Assembly: GCA_016717265.1 (NCBI GenBank)
Contig: JADKFX010000001.1
Span: 124,001-188,000, forward strand
Length of the DNA stretch: 64,000 bases
Reading direction: 5' to 3'
Source: Saprospiraceae bacterium
GTDB taxonomy: Bacteria; Bacteroidota; Bacteroidia; Chitinophagales; Saprospiraceae
Each line of letters starts with the position of its first letter. Positions within the stretch are counted from its first letter, which is position 1. The notes below the pieces were generated by a model. The model was not told the origin of the DNA and did not search any database. It was given only the letters and a program-made list of their open reading frames with translations. This document shows positions 8,384-17,630 of this stretch, piece by piece. Position numbers and translations under genes: made by a program.

Positions 8384-10036
8384 TTGAATACAATTTTACT
8401 CCAAATATTTTTTTGCCTAATTCTTATTGGTCAGATTAAAACTCAAACTACCATCGGACTTACACAACACAGCACAGGCAGTTTGGATAATGGATATGTT
8501 TTGTTTGCACCGATAGGGAGTAATAACACCTACCTCATTGACAAGTGCGGCAAGCAAGTAAAAACATGGGCGAGCACTTACAAGCCCGGGCAATCTTGTT
8601 ATATTTTACCAGACGGAACTTTATTGCGTACAGGAAATGCTAATAACAGCACATTTACTGCTGGGGGCAAAGGAGGCATTATTCAAAAAATAGACTGGAA
8701 TGGAAATGTAACCTGGACTTATTCTGTTTCTGATGCTACGAAATGCCAGCATCATGATATAAAAGCATTGCCAAATGGAAATGTGTTAATAATTGCATGG
8801 GAATCTAAAACAAATACACAAGCAATTTCACAAGGAAGAAATCCTGCTTTAGTTCCTGCAACATTATGGAGTGAGCAGATTTTGGAGATACAACCGGTAG
8901 GTGCAACTGCTGGAAATGTAGTTTGGGAATGGCATTTATGGGATCATCTTATACAGGATTTTGACAATACAAAACCAAATTATGGAATTGTAAATTCTAA
9001 TCCGCAATTAATAAACTTGAACTATAAAGCAAGTACAACAAATTCTGATTGGATACACTTAAATTCCATTGACTATAATCCATCATTAGACCAGATACTA
9101 TTAAGTTCTCATTCCTTTAATGAAGTTTGGATTATTGACCACAGTACCACCAAAACGGAAGCAGCAAGTCATTCTGGCGGCAACTCAGAGAAAGGGGGTG
9201 ATATATTGTATCGCTGGGGAAATCCAATGACATACAATATTGGCTCCACTAGCCAATTTTTCGGCCAGCATAATGCATTATGGATTGAAAGCGGATTGCC
9301 AAACCAAAATCAAATATTGGTTTATAATAATGGTAATGGTAGACCGGGTGGAAATTATTCTACCATTGAAATTATCAATCCACCCGTTACGGGCTATAAT
9401 TACACTTCCACATTACCCTATTTACCTGCATCCCCTTCCTGGATTTACAACGCTGCAAATCCGAATAATTTATACTCTCAAAACATTTCGGGAGCACAAC
9501 AATTATCAAATGGAAATATTCTTTTCTGTAGTGGACCCAGTGGAACATTTGTTGAAATTGATTCCATTGGAAATACACTTTGGAAATACATTAACCCTGT
9601 TGCCAACTCAGGCATCCTGATTCAAGGAGTGGCACCAACTCAAAATCCTGTTTTTAGGTGCAGTTTTTATCCTGCAACATTCATTGGATTTGCTGGACAA
9701 ACTTTAACTGCTGGAAACACAATTGAAAATATAAACACAATTTCAGCTACTTGCAATTTATCAACTGGACTTATTAATAATTTAATCAAAGACGAAATTT
9801 TAATTTATCCAAATCCCGCCAATTATTATATAAATATTCAAATTCATGAACGAATTTCTGAAAAATTGAATGTTGAATTGTTTGATGTATTTGGTCAGTT
9901 AGTTCAGCAAGCTGCAATCAATCCAGGAACCTCCTATTTATGCTTAGATACAAAAACACTTTTCGCTGGAAATTACCTAATAAAAATTATTGGGATGAAT
10001 GTTCTTAAAACGAAGCATATTATGATTTCTAAATAA
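8384..10036 (+). CDS. Arylsulfotransferase (ASST)-family secreted protein with T9SS sorting domain
   Basis: The 550-residue protein starts with a signal peptide and has the ASST-type beta-propeller pattern: GYVLFAPIGSNNTYLIDKCGK, a repeated DWNGNVTW motif, CQHHDIKALPNGNVLI (with family-typical histidines), and WIHLNSIDYNPSLDQILLSSHSFNE. The last 75 residues are a T9SS type A domain. Known ASST enzymes transfer sulfate between phenols in the periplasm; the substrate here is unknown and the propeller may be non-enzymatic. The only start that keeps the signal peptide is TTG at 8384. A terminator lies 36 bases upstream, so it likely has its own promoter. Confidence 0.82.
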   Translation: MNTILLQIFFCLILIGQIKTQTTIGLTQHSTGSLDNGYVLFAPIGSNNTYLIDKCGKQVKTWASTYKPGQSCYILPDGTLLRTGNANNSTFTAGGKGGIIQKIDWNGNVTWTYSVSDATKCQHHDIKALPNGNVLIIAWESKTNTQAISQGRNPALVPATLWSEQILEIQPVGATAGNVVWEWHLWDHLIQDFDNTKPNYGIVNSNPQLINLNYKASTTNSDWIHLNSIDYNPSLDQILLSSHSFNEVWIIDHSTTKTEAASHSGGNSEKGGDILYRWGNPMTYNIGSTSQFFGQHNALWIESGLPNQNQILVYNNGNGRPGGNYSTIEIINPPVTGYNYTSTLPYLPASPSWIYNAANPNNLYSQNISGAQQLSNGNILFCSGPSGTFVEIDSIGNTLWKYINPVANSGILIQGVAPTQNPVFRCSFYPATFIGFAGQTLTAGNTIENINTISATCNLSTGLINNLIKDEILIYPNPANYYINIQIHERISEKLNVELFDVFGQLVQQAAINPGTSYLCLDTKTLFAGNYLIKIIGMNVLKTKHIMISK

Positions 10037-10543
10037 ACATTACTAAAAATAAAAAGTCAAGCACGAAAAACATACTCTCATAAATGACTATAAGTAAAGC
10101 CAAATTACAATTCCAATATGGGCCTGTTATCTAAATGATTCTTTCCTCGGGTGACCCCACGAACCTCAATAAATAAGGGCATAAACCAACATACTTTTCA
10201 AACTTTTCTGTTAAAACACGAAATTTAATTTTTCGCTATATTTAGTAAAACCATTCAAATTTTACCAAAATTCATATTTTGGGCAACTTGTTTGTTAGGC
10301 TGCTATTTAGTATACGTAAATCGAATATTTAATCCTATTTGTAATAGCTAGATTAGATTATATTGATTTATATATTATTTGAATTATGTTACAGATACTG
10401 AGCAATTACAAATACAATTATATCTAAAAGTGGCTGCAATTGATTAAAAAGAATAATTTACAAAAATAAATGCAAAATATAGTATTTTCACATCCTGATA
10501 TCATTGGTTGTATTAAGACATATATTATATAAATTGATAGAAC
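10037..10543. other. Non-coding gap
   Basis: No gene seen. The part around 10145-10300, with GGCATAAACC and a T-rich core containing ATTTAGTAAAACC, distantly resembles the repeats at 478 and 1325, but the inverted arms are not preserved. Confidence 0.35.
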
Positions 10544-11128
10544 ATGAAAACAAAATTCTTTCTATTGACTTTTCTACTTCTTTTTGCAAGAGGATGTGAC
10601 TTTTATTCCACAAGTCTTTGGTTTTTTGACAATCCCGGAGGTGAAACGAATCCATTGGCTAGTGTCTTAGGCTTTGGCTGGACAGGGCTCTTGGCTTCCA
10701 ATGCAATAATTATTAGTTTAATAATTTATGCTTTCTACTATTATTCCTTCAAATATTCAATTCGTAAAGTTTCAACTAAACCAGAAAAAATAACAGACTT
10801 TGTTTCAGAATTATATTTTAACGAAAAAGGACGCTTCTTTGAAGTTTTTTATAAATCCCCAAAAAACAAAAAAGCCCTTTTAGCACATTCAGGATATGTA
10901 TTAATCCGGGGTATAATTATTGCAAGTTTTTTGGCTACATTTCATAACCTGTGTCAATTTTACAATGTACCCATCTACAACTCTTTTAGAGAAATAGTTG
11001 GAAGACCAAGGTATGTAATATATGGACTTATGCTGTTATCGTTTTTTTATTTTGCATATAGGATATGGAATAAAGAATATCAGTTAAATAAAACACATTT
11101 CAAAATTTTGGATTTAAAAAATGATTAA
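10544..11128 (+). CDS. Hypothetical polytopic membrane protein
   Basis: The 194-residue protein has an N-terminal hydrophobic segment (residues 4-16), then GCDFYSTSLWFF and NPGGETNPLASVLGFGW, a transmembrane span near 48-68, a charged loop of about 55 residues, and two further spans near 118-137 and 155-172. The TNPLA motif in an N-terminal loop is reminiscent of DUF5658-like membrane proteins, but I do not assign it. It stands alone in A/T-rich DNA. Confidence 0.7.
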   Translation: MKTKFFLLTFLLLFARGCDFYSTSLWFFDNPGGETNPLASVLGFGWTGLLASNAIIISLIIYAFYYYSFKYSIRKVSTKPEKITDFVSELYFNEKGRFFEVFYKSPKNKKALLAHSGYVLIRGIIIASFLATFHNLCQFYNVPIYNSFREIVGRPRYVIYGLMLLSFFYFAYRIWNKEYQLNKTHFKILDLKND

Positions 11129-11360
11129 TTGTTAAAGTGGTTTTATAAAATTTTAACGTTTAACACTTCAAGTTGCAAAACGTAAGGCTGTCTATAAAAT
11201 AAATCATAATATTTTATTCTACAAATTAATTTCTTTAAATTTAATGTAATTTTAGCAAATAAATCATCCAAATGGTATTGAGACTTCAAATACCATAAAG
11301 TGAATTGGAAAATTCAATTGAGTATTTATGAAATTAACAGAAATTAGATAAATTTGTAAA

Positions 11361-11822
11361 ATGAACTTTAAACCTTCAGATCCAGATTTTGAAATTAGAG
11401 TTAGAGCTAGCTTTAATAAGCAAAAATTCATGGAATTTATATCTGCTAAATTAGTTAAAATTAAACCAGGATATTGCGAAATTCAGATCCCATTTCAACC
11501 GGAAATTACGCAACAACATGGTTTTTTTCACGCCGGAATTTTAGGAACCATCGCAGACAATGCCGCAGGTTATGCAGCATTTACATTAATGGATATTAAT
11601 TCTTCCATATTAACAGTTGAGTTTAAAATAAATCTATTATTGCCAGCTGAAGGTGAAATACTTATTGGCAGGTCAAATGTTTTAAAATATGGTAAAACTT
11701 TAACAATTTGTCGATCAGATGTCTATATACTCAAAAATGGAGTGGAGAAACTTTGTGCGGCTTCACAATCAACTTTAATAGAATTGAAAAATAAAATCGA
11801 TCCTAATGATATTAAAATTTAA
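11361..11822 (+). CDS. PaaI-family hotdog thioesterase
   Basis: The 153-residue protein has the PaaI hotdog core: QQHGFFHAGILGTIADNAAGYAA at residues 51-73, with the central-helix Asp66 and Asn67 expected in this family, followed by TVEFKINLL and GRSNVLKYGKTLTICRSDVY strands. Members hydrolyse acyl-CoA thioesters, in the phenylacetate pathway and elsewhere; the acyl group cannot be predicted. The length is right for one domain and it is a single-gene unit. Confidence 0.88.
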   Translation: MNFKPSDPDFEIRVRASFNKQKFMEFISAKLVKIKPGYCEIQIPFQPEITQQHGFFHAGILGTIADNAAGYAAFTLMDINSSILTVEFKINLLLPAEGEILIGRSNVLKYGKTLTICRSDVYILKNGVEKLCAASQSTLIELKNKIDPNDIKI

Positions 11823-12338
11823 TTCCTAAGAAATACCAAACTTGGTCACCATAATAATAGAAATGCTTATCAACAAAACAGTTTAAACTCTTCTGGAATT
11901 ATACAATGAATCTTGAAAATATTAGTCCATGGAATATAAATATTAAAATTACGGTTTGGAATTTATGGCAACCTTTGAAAGTGGATTCCAAAGTTGCCTA
12001 TATTGCACATTATCTTTAACGAATCTTTGCTTATATATGTGTCTTTCAAATTAATCACTCGACAAAAATAAGTAGTATGGCCGATAGCAAAACGATTATC
12101 AATGAAGATAAACTTTACAAGTAATGCTGTCGAAAACAAAACAACTAAATTGACTTTACAGAACAAAGTGAACCCAACACATTTTCCCAAATCATTGGTT
12201 CCGTTTATGTCAACAAAAACGTAAAAGTATAACATGAATGACCTGGTAATTCTCCAAAATAAAAAAATTAAAATGCGTACTGAATGAATAGGATAAAATA
12301 CACATTTAACCTTTTGAACAATAATAAAAAAAATAAAT
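11823..12338. other. Non-coding gap
   Basis: No gene supported. A long minus-strand frame (11963-12385) overlaps the start of the next gene and has hydrophobic, low-complexity composition typical of an A/T-rich shadow. Confidence 0.35.
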
Positions 12339-13004
12339 ATGAAATCAATATGGCTTATTCCATTAGTAAGTTTTATAGCTTGCAAATCACTTCATAATTT
12401 TGACAATAAAGAGGTGCCTTTCAATACAAAATATTTTACTGGAATAATTAAATACAAATATACTTACGAAAGCAATGTATTAAATGCTGATTCTTTAAAG
12501 CGCATCAAGCCAAATAAAAGCCTTTTCAGATTTGATAATAATGATTACCAAAGTCAGTTTATTGGTAAAGATACCTTGACCTATTTTTATTCTGGGAAAT
12601 TAAACAAATGTTTATCAGAAACAAACAGTAAAAAAGATTATGACTGCGAAGATTATGGAATGCTCACAGATTCCATTATTTATTTTAAGATTTACAATAC
12701 TGATGAGACAATAATGGGATATAAGTGTAAAATAATTGAATATCAAACAAAATATTTTTGGAACAAGTACTATGTAAGTCGGGATTTGAAAATTTCACCC
12801 AATACATATATAAGGCATTTGGCATATAATTGGAGTTTTTATGGCATAAAAACGACTGGTGGCTTAATACTCAAATTAGAACATCGATTTAAGAACTACA
12901 TCATGAAAGGAGAAGCAGTTGAAATAAAAAAATATAATGACACCTTTATTGCTAATGAAATTGCTCAAAATAAAATTGAAGAAATATGTCAAAGAAATAA
13001 GTAA
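12339..13004 (+). CDS. Hypothetical lipoprotein
   Basis: The 221-residue product begins with a lipoprotein signal (SFIAC, Cys15) and continues with strand-rich sequence, including FTGIIKYKYTYES and ETIMGYKCKIIEY. That pattern, a protein made of repeated beta strands with a 'GYxCK' centre, resembles the GLPGLI/DUF4412-like lipid-carrier folds of Bacteroidota, but the match is too weak to assign. It is a lone gene flanked by about 500 and 1070 bases of non-coding DNA. Confidence 0.7.
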   Translation: MKSIWLIPLVSFIACKSLHNFDNKEVPFNTKYFTGIIKYKYTYESNVLNADSLKRIKPNKSLFRFDNNDYQSQFIGKDTLTYFYSGKLNKCLSETNSKKDYDCEDYGMLTDSIIYFKIYNTDETIMGYKCKIIEYQTKYFWNKYYVSRDLKISPNTYIRHLAYNWSFYGIKTTGGLILKLEHRFKNYIMKGEAVEIKKYNDTFIANEIAQNKIEEICQRNK

Positions 13005-14071
13005 GGATTTGAAATTCATTAAAAGAAACCCTATACATTGGTTAAAAAGAAAGCTGTGCCATTGTGCATATGTTAAATACTTTTTCTTTCTTCTTTTTTT
13101 CAGAAATCATGAGGAATTTGCTGTTTCGATTCTTTAGTCACGCTTAACCAATTACCACTTTGTCATGCAATTGTGACATTCACCAGCCCATGGACTTATT
13201 TCTCAGGCAGCAAACTCTTCTTTAAAATCCATCTCTAAAAGTACGTTTTAAATGCCAAAATTAACTTTTCAGGTATAAAAATAAATCATATTACATTGAA
13301 TTACAAAGCATTATGAACAACAAATTCTAATGGCGGTCATTTGGATTTATGTTCTAATGACAATTCTGGGATAAAAAACCGGCGGCAATGCATTCCAGCT
13401 ACCTTTGAGATGATTTGTGCAAGTATCGGAATAGGCTAGTCACCCAATCGTGCAATGTACAAACACCCTATCTAAAATTTATTGATGTAAAGCGCTATTG
13501 AAATTCCGAAATTTAACCTCCGCTATACATTGAAACAAGTCTATAATTTGGAGATTGAAAGTCCTGTACACAATCCTGATTAAGAAGTAAAACGTCCTAT
13601 TTCTGAAACAAAAAGATTTTTATTGCTTTCATTGGTGACTTCAATTTATTCGAATACCTACCGCAATAAATAAGGGACAAGTTGCTCAGTATTATTTCTA
13701 AATCAAAGTTACATCCTGTGAATACTCAGGATATCTTAAATTTTGTTTTATATAAAATGAAACCAGAATTAATAAATCGAATTCGAAAATTTATTAATAA
13801 TTTTGATTTAAAACTAGTTGATCCTATATTTACAATTTGTAAATTTTCAGGCATAGTTGGTGACAATAGTAAGAACCTTATAGAACCTTGCAACTATCAA
13901 AATTTGGGATCGACAGTAAACAAAAGTAAACCTTAGGCAAACCTGCTCGGTTAACCTACACATACGTAAATGAAATGTATAGACATACATATAAGATAGT
14001 ACTTAGTATTAGATTGAACGTGCAAAAATCTACCTTTACCGTTTCCCTATAAAACAACAACTTACAGACAA
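13005..14071. other. Long non-coding gap with worn repeat pieces
   Basis: Over 1 kb without a credible gene. GCGGCAATGCATTCCAGCTAC near 13384 partly resembles, in reverse, the right end of the repeat at 1325-1470. An open frame at 13682-13936 starts with TTG and has no family features. The region probably holds decayed genes. Confidence 0.35.
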
Positions 14072-15451
14072 ATGATAACAGTAATTATACCGACACTTAA
14101 TGAAGAAGAAAACATTGCTAGCGTAGTTAACTTTGCAAACGGGCAGCCGCATGTAACAGAGGTGATTGTTGTGGATGACAAGTCGCTTGACAAAACGGTT
14201 TCCATAGCACAAGAAAACGGAGCAAAAGTAATTACCAGCACCAAGCTTGGAAAAGGTGCATCTATGAAAGACGGTGTTCTTTGTGCTACTAATGATATTA
14301 TTGCTTTTCTTGACGGTGACATTGACCCTTATCCACATTACACGATTAAACTACTTACCGACCCTATATTGCAAGGTGAAGTTGATTTTGTAAAATCTTC
14401 TTTCAACCGGAATGCGGGAAGGGTAACAGAACTTGTTGCAAAACCTTTACTCAGTATTTTTTTTCCTGACCTACTTCGTTTTAGCCAACCCCTTAGTGGA
14501 ATGATTGCGGGGAAGAAATCACTCTTTATGCAATTAGATTTTCGGGACGATTACGGTGTTGACATTGGTATACTCATAGACATGCACCTGATGAATGCTC
14601 GAATGAGAGAAATTGAAATCGGATATCTCGAAAACAAAAGCAAACCTTGGCAGGCGCTTGGCAAAATGAGTAAAGAAGTAGCTCAAACAATTATCTTGAA
14701 AGCCGCATCCTCAAAAAACCCTCATTACAATTTTGAAGAACTTGGAGTGTTAAATGAAATCCGTTCGCAAATGGAATTTGCTTTGGATAATCAACTCTTC
14801 ACACTTAGCAAATTAATAGTGTTTGACATGGACAACACACTTCTAAAAGGTCGCTTTATAGACACTAGTGCCGAAAAATTTAATTTCAAAAAAGAACTGA
14901 TGAACATTCGTTCAGCCGAAACCGATATTATCATTCTAACAAAACGAATTGCCACTTTATTGAAAGGAAAAACGATTAATGAATTGATTGAAGTTGCTGA
15001 CAGTATTCCAATAGTAGAAGGAACAAAGGAAATCATTATGCAACTCAAACAAAGAGGTTACATGATTGGAATTATTTCCGACAGTTATGATTGTATTACC
15101 AACCACATCAAAAATAAATTGGGAATGGACTTTTCACTATCCAATGAACTTGAATTTTCAAAAAGCATTTGTACAGGGGAAGTAAAAATCCCATCCTTTC
15201 TTTTCAGTAACGCAAAAAGTTTGTGCAAGCATTCGCTCTGTAAAACGAATGCACTGTTGAGTATACTTGAAAAATACAGTATTCAAAAAGAAAACTGCAT
15301 AGCGATAGGCGATAGCATGAATGACCTTTGCATGATTAAAGAAGCTGGACTTGGTATTGCCTATTGTTCAAAGGACGAATTACTAAATCATCATGCAGAC
15401 ATAATACTTAGTGAACAAAGTTTTTCCGAACTGCTTAACCTGACTAAATAA
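14072..15451 (+). CDS. Fused GpgS-like glycosyltransferase and HAD phosphatase (predicted glucosylglycerate synthesis)
   Basis: Residues 1-235 form a GT-A transferase: VIIPTLNEEENIASVV, VVDDKS (Asp35-Asp36) and the DGD metal motif (81-83). It matches glucosyl-3-phosphoglycerate synthase (GT81) in GRVTELVAKPLLSIFFPDLL, FSQPLSGMIAGKKSL, and YGVDIGILID. Residues 246-459 are an HAD-IB phosphatase with FDMDNTL (251-257), IISDS and AIGDSMNDLCMI. Together they could make glucosyl-3-phosphoglycerate and dephosphorylate it to the compatible solute glucosylglycerate. The antiporter gene follows after 3 bases and an MscS gene after that, fitting osmotic adaptation. The sugar donor is inferred. Confidence 0.8.
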   Translation: MITVIIPTLNEEENIASVVNFANGQPHVTEVIVVDDKSLDKTVSIAQENGAKVITSTKLGKGASMKDGVLCATNDIIAFLDGDIDPYPHYTIKLLTDPILQGEVDFVKSSFNRNAGRVTELVAKPLLSIFFPDLLRFSQPLSGMIAGKKSLFMQLDFRDDYGVDIGILIDMHLMNARMREIEIGYLENKSKPWQALGKMSKEVAQTIILKAASSKNPHYNFEELGVLNEIRSQMEFALDNQLFTLSKLIVFDMDNTLLKGRFIDTSAEKFNFKKELMNIRSAETDIIILTKRIATLLKGKTINELIEVADSIPIVEGTKEIIMQLKQRGYMIGIISDSYDCITNHIKNKLGMDFSLSNELEFSKSICTGEVKIPSFLFSNAKSLCKHSLCKTNALLSILEKYSIQKENCIAIGDSMNDLCMIKEAGLGIAYCSKDELLNHHADIILSEQSFSELLNLTK

Positions 15452-15454
15452 ATT

Positions 15455-16642
15455 ATGACCATAGCCATCATCATTACCATTTGTTTGTTGCTTTTATTGG
15501 CTTATGTGTTCGATATTAGTTCCCCACTAACCAAAATACCATCTGTTATCCTACTTCTGCTTTTAGGTTGGTTTGTCAAGCAAATAACTGATATCTTTCA
15601 TTTACACACTCCTGATTTAAATCCCCTTTTGCCAATTTTTGGAACAATAGGTTTAATCCTGATTGTACTGGAAGGGTCGTTAGAACTTGAACTCAACAAG
15701 TCCAAACTACCTATAATTACAAAGTCAATACTAAATGCACTCATTCCAATGTTTGCATTGGCATTTCTCTTTGCATTTACTTTTCAATACTTCGGGCAAG
15801 TATCATATAAAGTAGCTTTGGTAAATGCAATTCCATTTTGCGTTATCAGCAGTGCGATTGCCATTCCAAGTGTTAGAAATCTTTCTCCGTTCAACAAAGA
15901 GTTTATTATTTACGAAAGTAGTTTGTCTGACATTTTCGGTGTACTGTTCTTTAATTTTATTGCACTCAATGAAATTATCAATGAACAATCATTCGCCAAT
16001 TTTGCTTTAGAGTTACTACTCATCATTGCCATTTCATTTATCTCCGTTTTAGGACTTTCATTCTTACTAAGCCGCATTAAACATCACATCACCTTTACCC
16101 CCATTATCTTAATGGTGATTCTTATTTACGCAGTTTCTAAAGTGTATCATTTACCAGGCTTAATTTTCATTCTTGTATTCGGTTTGTTTCTTGGAAATCT
16201 TGACGAACTGAAACGGTTTAAGTGGATTGAAAAATTGAAACCAGAAAAATTAGATAAAGAAGTAAAGAAGTTCAAGGAGATTACAGTAGAAGCTACTTTT
16301 TTAATTCGTGCTTTATTCTTTATGCTGTTTGGTTTTCTTATGGAAGCTAAAGAAATTTTCAACCCAAAAACAATTCTTTGGGCAGCCGGCATTGTGCTAT
16401 CCATTATAATTATCAGGTGGCTTGCACTTAAAACTTCCAAGTTACCTACATCACCACTTCTATTTGTAGCGCCAAGAGGGCTTATTACCATTCTGCTTTT
16501 TCTATCAATCCTCCCAGAACAAACATTTGCACTCGTAAACAAAGCACTAATCATTCAAACAATTATTCTTTCAGTTTTAGTAATGATGTTTGGTATCATG
16601 GCGAGTGGGAAAACAGTTACTAAAACAATTCACAATGTATAA
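15455..16642 (+). CDS. Cation:proton antiporter (CPA family)
   Basis: The 395-residue protein is almost entirely transmembrane, about 11-12 spans, in the Na+/H+ exchanger layout: GWFVKQITDIF near the start, GLILIVLEGSLELELNKS (with the acidic residues seen in the NhaP/KefB-like core), PFCVISSAIAIPSVRNLS, and a late VAPRGLITILLFL motif. It would exchange Na+ or K+ for protons. It lacks a C-terminal RCK/TrkA domain. Only 3 bases separate it from the glycosyltransferase-phosphatase gene, and MscS follows 54 bases later, so it belongs to the same operon. Confidence 0.88.
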   Translation: MTIAIIITICLLLLLAYVFDISSPLTKIPSVILLLLLGWFVKQITDIFHLHTPDLNPLLPIFGTIGLILIVLEGSLELELNKSKLPIITKSILNALIPMFALAFLFAFTFQYFGQVSYKVALVNAIPFCVISSAIAIPSVRNLSPFNKEFIIYESSLSDIFGVLFFNFIALNEIINEQSFANFALELLLIIAISFISVLGLSFLLSRIKHHITFTPIILMVILIYAVSKVYHLPGLIFILVFGLFLGNLDELKRFKWIEKLKPEKLDKEVKKFKEITVEATFLIRALFFMLFGFLMEAKEIFNPKTILWAAGIVLSIIIIRWLALKTSKLPTSPLLFVAPRGLITILLFLSILPEQTFALVNKALIIQTIILSVLVMMFGIMASGKTVTKTIHNV

Positions 16643-16696
16643 ATAATAATGACCAACCTCATCATGATTTTCAATTTAGGGTAAATCGCCATCGTA

Positions 16697-17215
16697 ATGA
16701 TAAAGGAACTACTAAGCTTTGAGATATTAAACTTCAGCAACGATTCCATCACGGTTTCCAATATTGCCTCTATGCTCGCATTGGCAACTGCCAGTGTGGC
16801 TATATTTTGGATTGTAAAACGAATTCTTAACTGCTACAAAATTTTTAATGCGGTGCAAATATTTACCGGTTATACGATCGTAAAAAAGTTCCTAATAGTA
16901 TTTTACATTTCGGCTTGCCTAAAACTTTTCGGTATTGATGTAACTGTGCTTATTGCTGGATCCGCTGTTTTACCTGTCATTATTGGCTTGGGGTTGAAAG
17001 CGCTCTTTTACGATTTCATCTCAGGTATTATTCTTTTAACAGAAGGAACAATTAAGGTTGGTTATGTTATTCAGATTGAAGATAAACAAATCGAGATTTT
17101 AGCCATCCGTTTTAGGACCTTGGTAGTAAAAACCCGCAAAGAAAAAGAAATAATAGTTCCAAATTCGTTCCTTACAAAGAACGAAATCATCAACTGGTCT
17201 AATCAGAAAAAATGA
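16697..17215 (+). CDS. MscS-family mechanosensitive channel, N-terminal part (frame broken)
   Basis: The 172 residues hold the MscS core: membrane spans near 20-40, 64-85 and 87-112, the pore helix VLPVIIGLGLKALFYDFISGIIL, and the beta domain (VGYVIQIEDKQIEILAIRFRTLVVKTRKEKEIIVPNSF), ending NWSNQKK. Normal MscS continues directly with the cytoplasmic domain. Here TGA follows CAG-AAA-AAA, and the rest lies in the -1 frame at 17212. A base lost from a seven-A run, a sequencing error, or -1 slippage on the A-tract would all explain this. The channel releases solutes on hypo-osmotic shock. Confidence 0.85.
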   Translation: MIKELLSFEILNFSNDSITVSNIASMLALATASVAIFWIVKRILNCYKIFNAVQIFTGYTIVKKFLIVFYISACLKLFGIDVTVLIAGSAVLPVIIGLGLKALFYDFISGIILLTEGTIKVGYVIQIEDKQIEILAIRFRTLVVKTRKEKEIIVPNSFLTKNEIINWSNQKK

Positions 17216-17508
17216 ACCGCTATTCTGCAGATGTGCTTATGAACGAAAAAGATGTGGAACAGGCCAAGCAATTAATACAGCAAGGAATCAACTTGCTTCC
17301 TAACGTTTTATCAAAGCCTAAACGGCATGTTAGAATTAAAGTGTTTACCAGCTGTTCTGTTTTGCTTAAAGTATTGTTCTGGTCTGAAGAAGTTTTTGCA
17401 GTAGGAAAAATGTTAGGCGAAATACGATTGCTCATTCTTAAATCTTTTCAGGAAAATAAAATTACCATGTCTGGTCAGCATCCGGTTATCACCTCAAATA
17501 AACGCTGA
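17212..17508 (+). CDS. MscS-family channel, C-terminal cytoplasmic part
   Basis: This 98-codon frame begins at ATGA overlapping the stop of the N-terminal part. RYSADVLMNEKDVEQAKQLIQQGI corresponds to the alpha/beta segment that normally follows 'NWS' in MscS, and VLLKVLFWSEE and GEIRLLILKSFQENKI are the final strands and helix. It has no membrane spans and no independent function is known. Joined to the upstream frame it gives a normal 270-residue small MscS. Confidence 0.8.
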   Translation: MNRYSADVLMNEKDVEQAKQLIQQGINLLPNVLSKPKRHVRIKVFTSCSVLLKVLFWSEEVFAVGKMLGEIRLLILKSFQENKITMSGQHPVITSNKR

Positions 17509-17512
17509 CGAA

Positions 17513-17611
17513 ATGTTCATAGTATTTGCGCTGCTCATCATAATAGTTATCCTTTTTACCCTTGATAAGTTTCCATCCAATTCTGTTGTAACTCAAATTA
17601 AGAAAAATTAA
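17513..17611 (+). CDS. Putative 32-residue membrane miniprotein
   Basis: An ATG four bases after the MscS stop opens a 32-codon frame whose first 16 residues are strongly hydrophobic (FIVFALLIIIVILFTL) followed by a basic tail. Position at the end of the osmoadaptation operon and the clean single-span shape suggest a real small membrane protein, but chance cannot be excluded at this length. Confidence 0.35.
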   Translation: MFIVFALLIIIVILFTLDKFPSNSVVTQIKKN

Positions 17612-17630
17612 ACCCACATAAAAAGACAAG

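Noticed and set aside
11963..12385. 140-residue minus-strand frame
   Set aside because: Overlaps the 5' end of the lipoprotein gene and has the composition of a shadow frame.
12937..13137. Short frame overlapping the end of the lipoprotein gene
   Set aside because: It is a different frame within and after that gene and has no protein-like features.
13682..13936. 84-residue frame with TTG start
   Set aside because: No recognisable domain and flanked by decayed sequence; not enough support.
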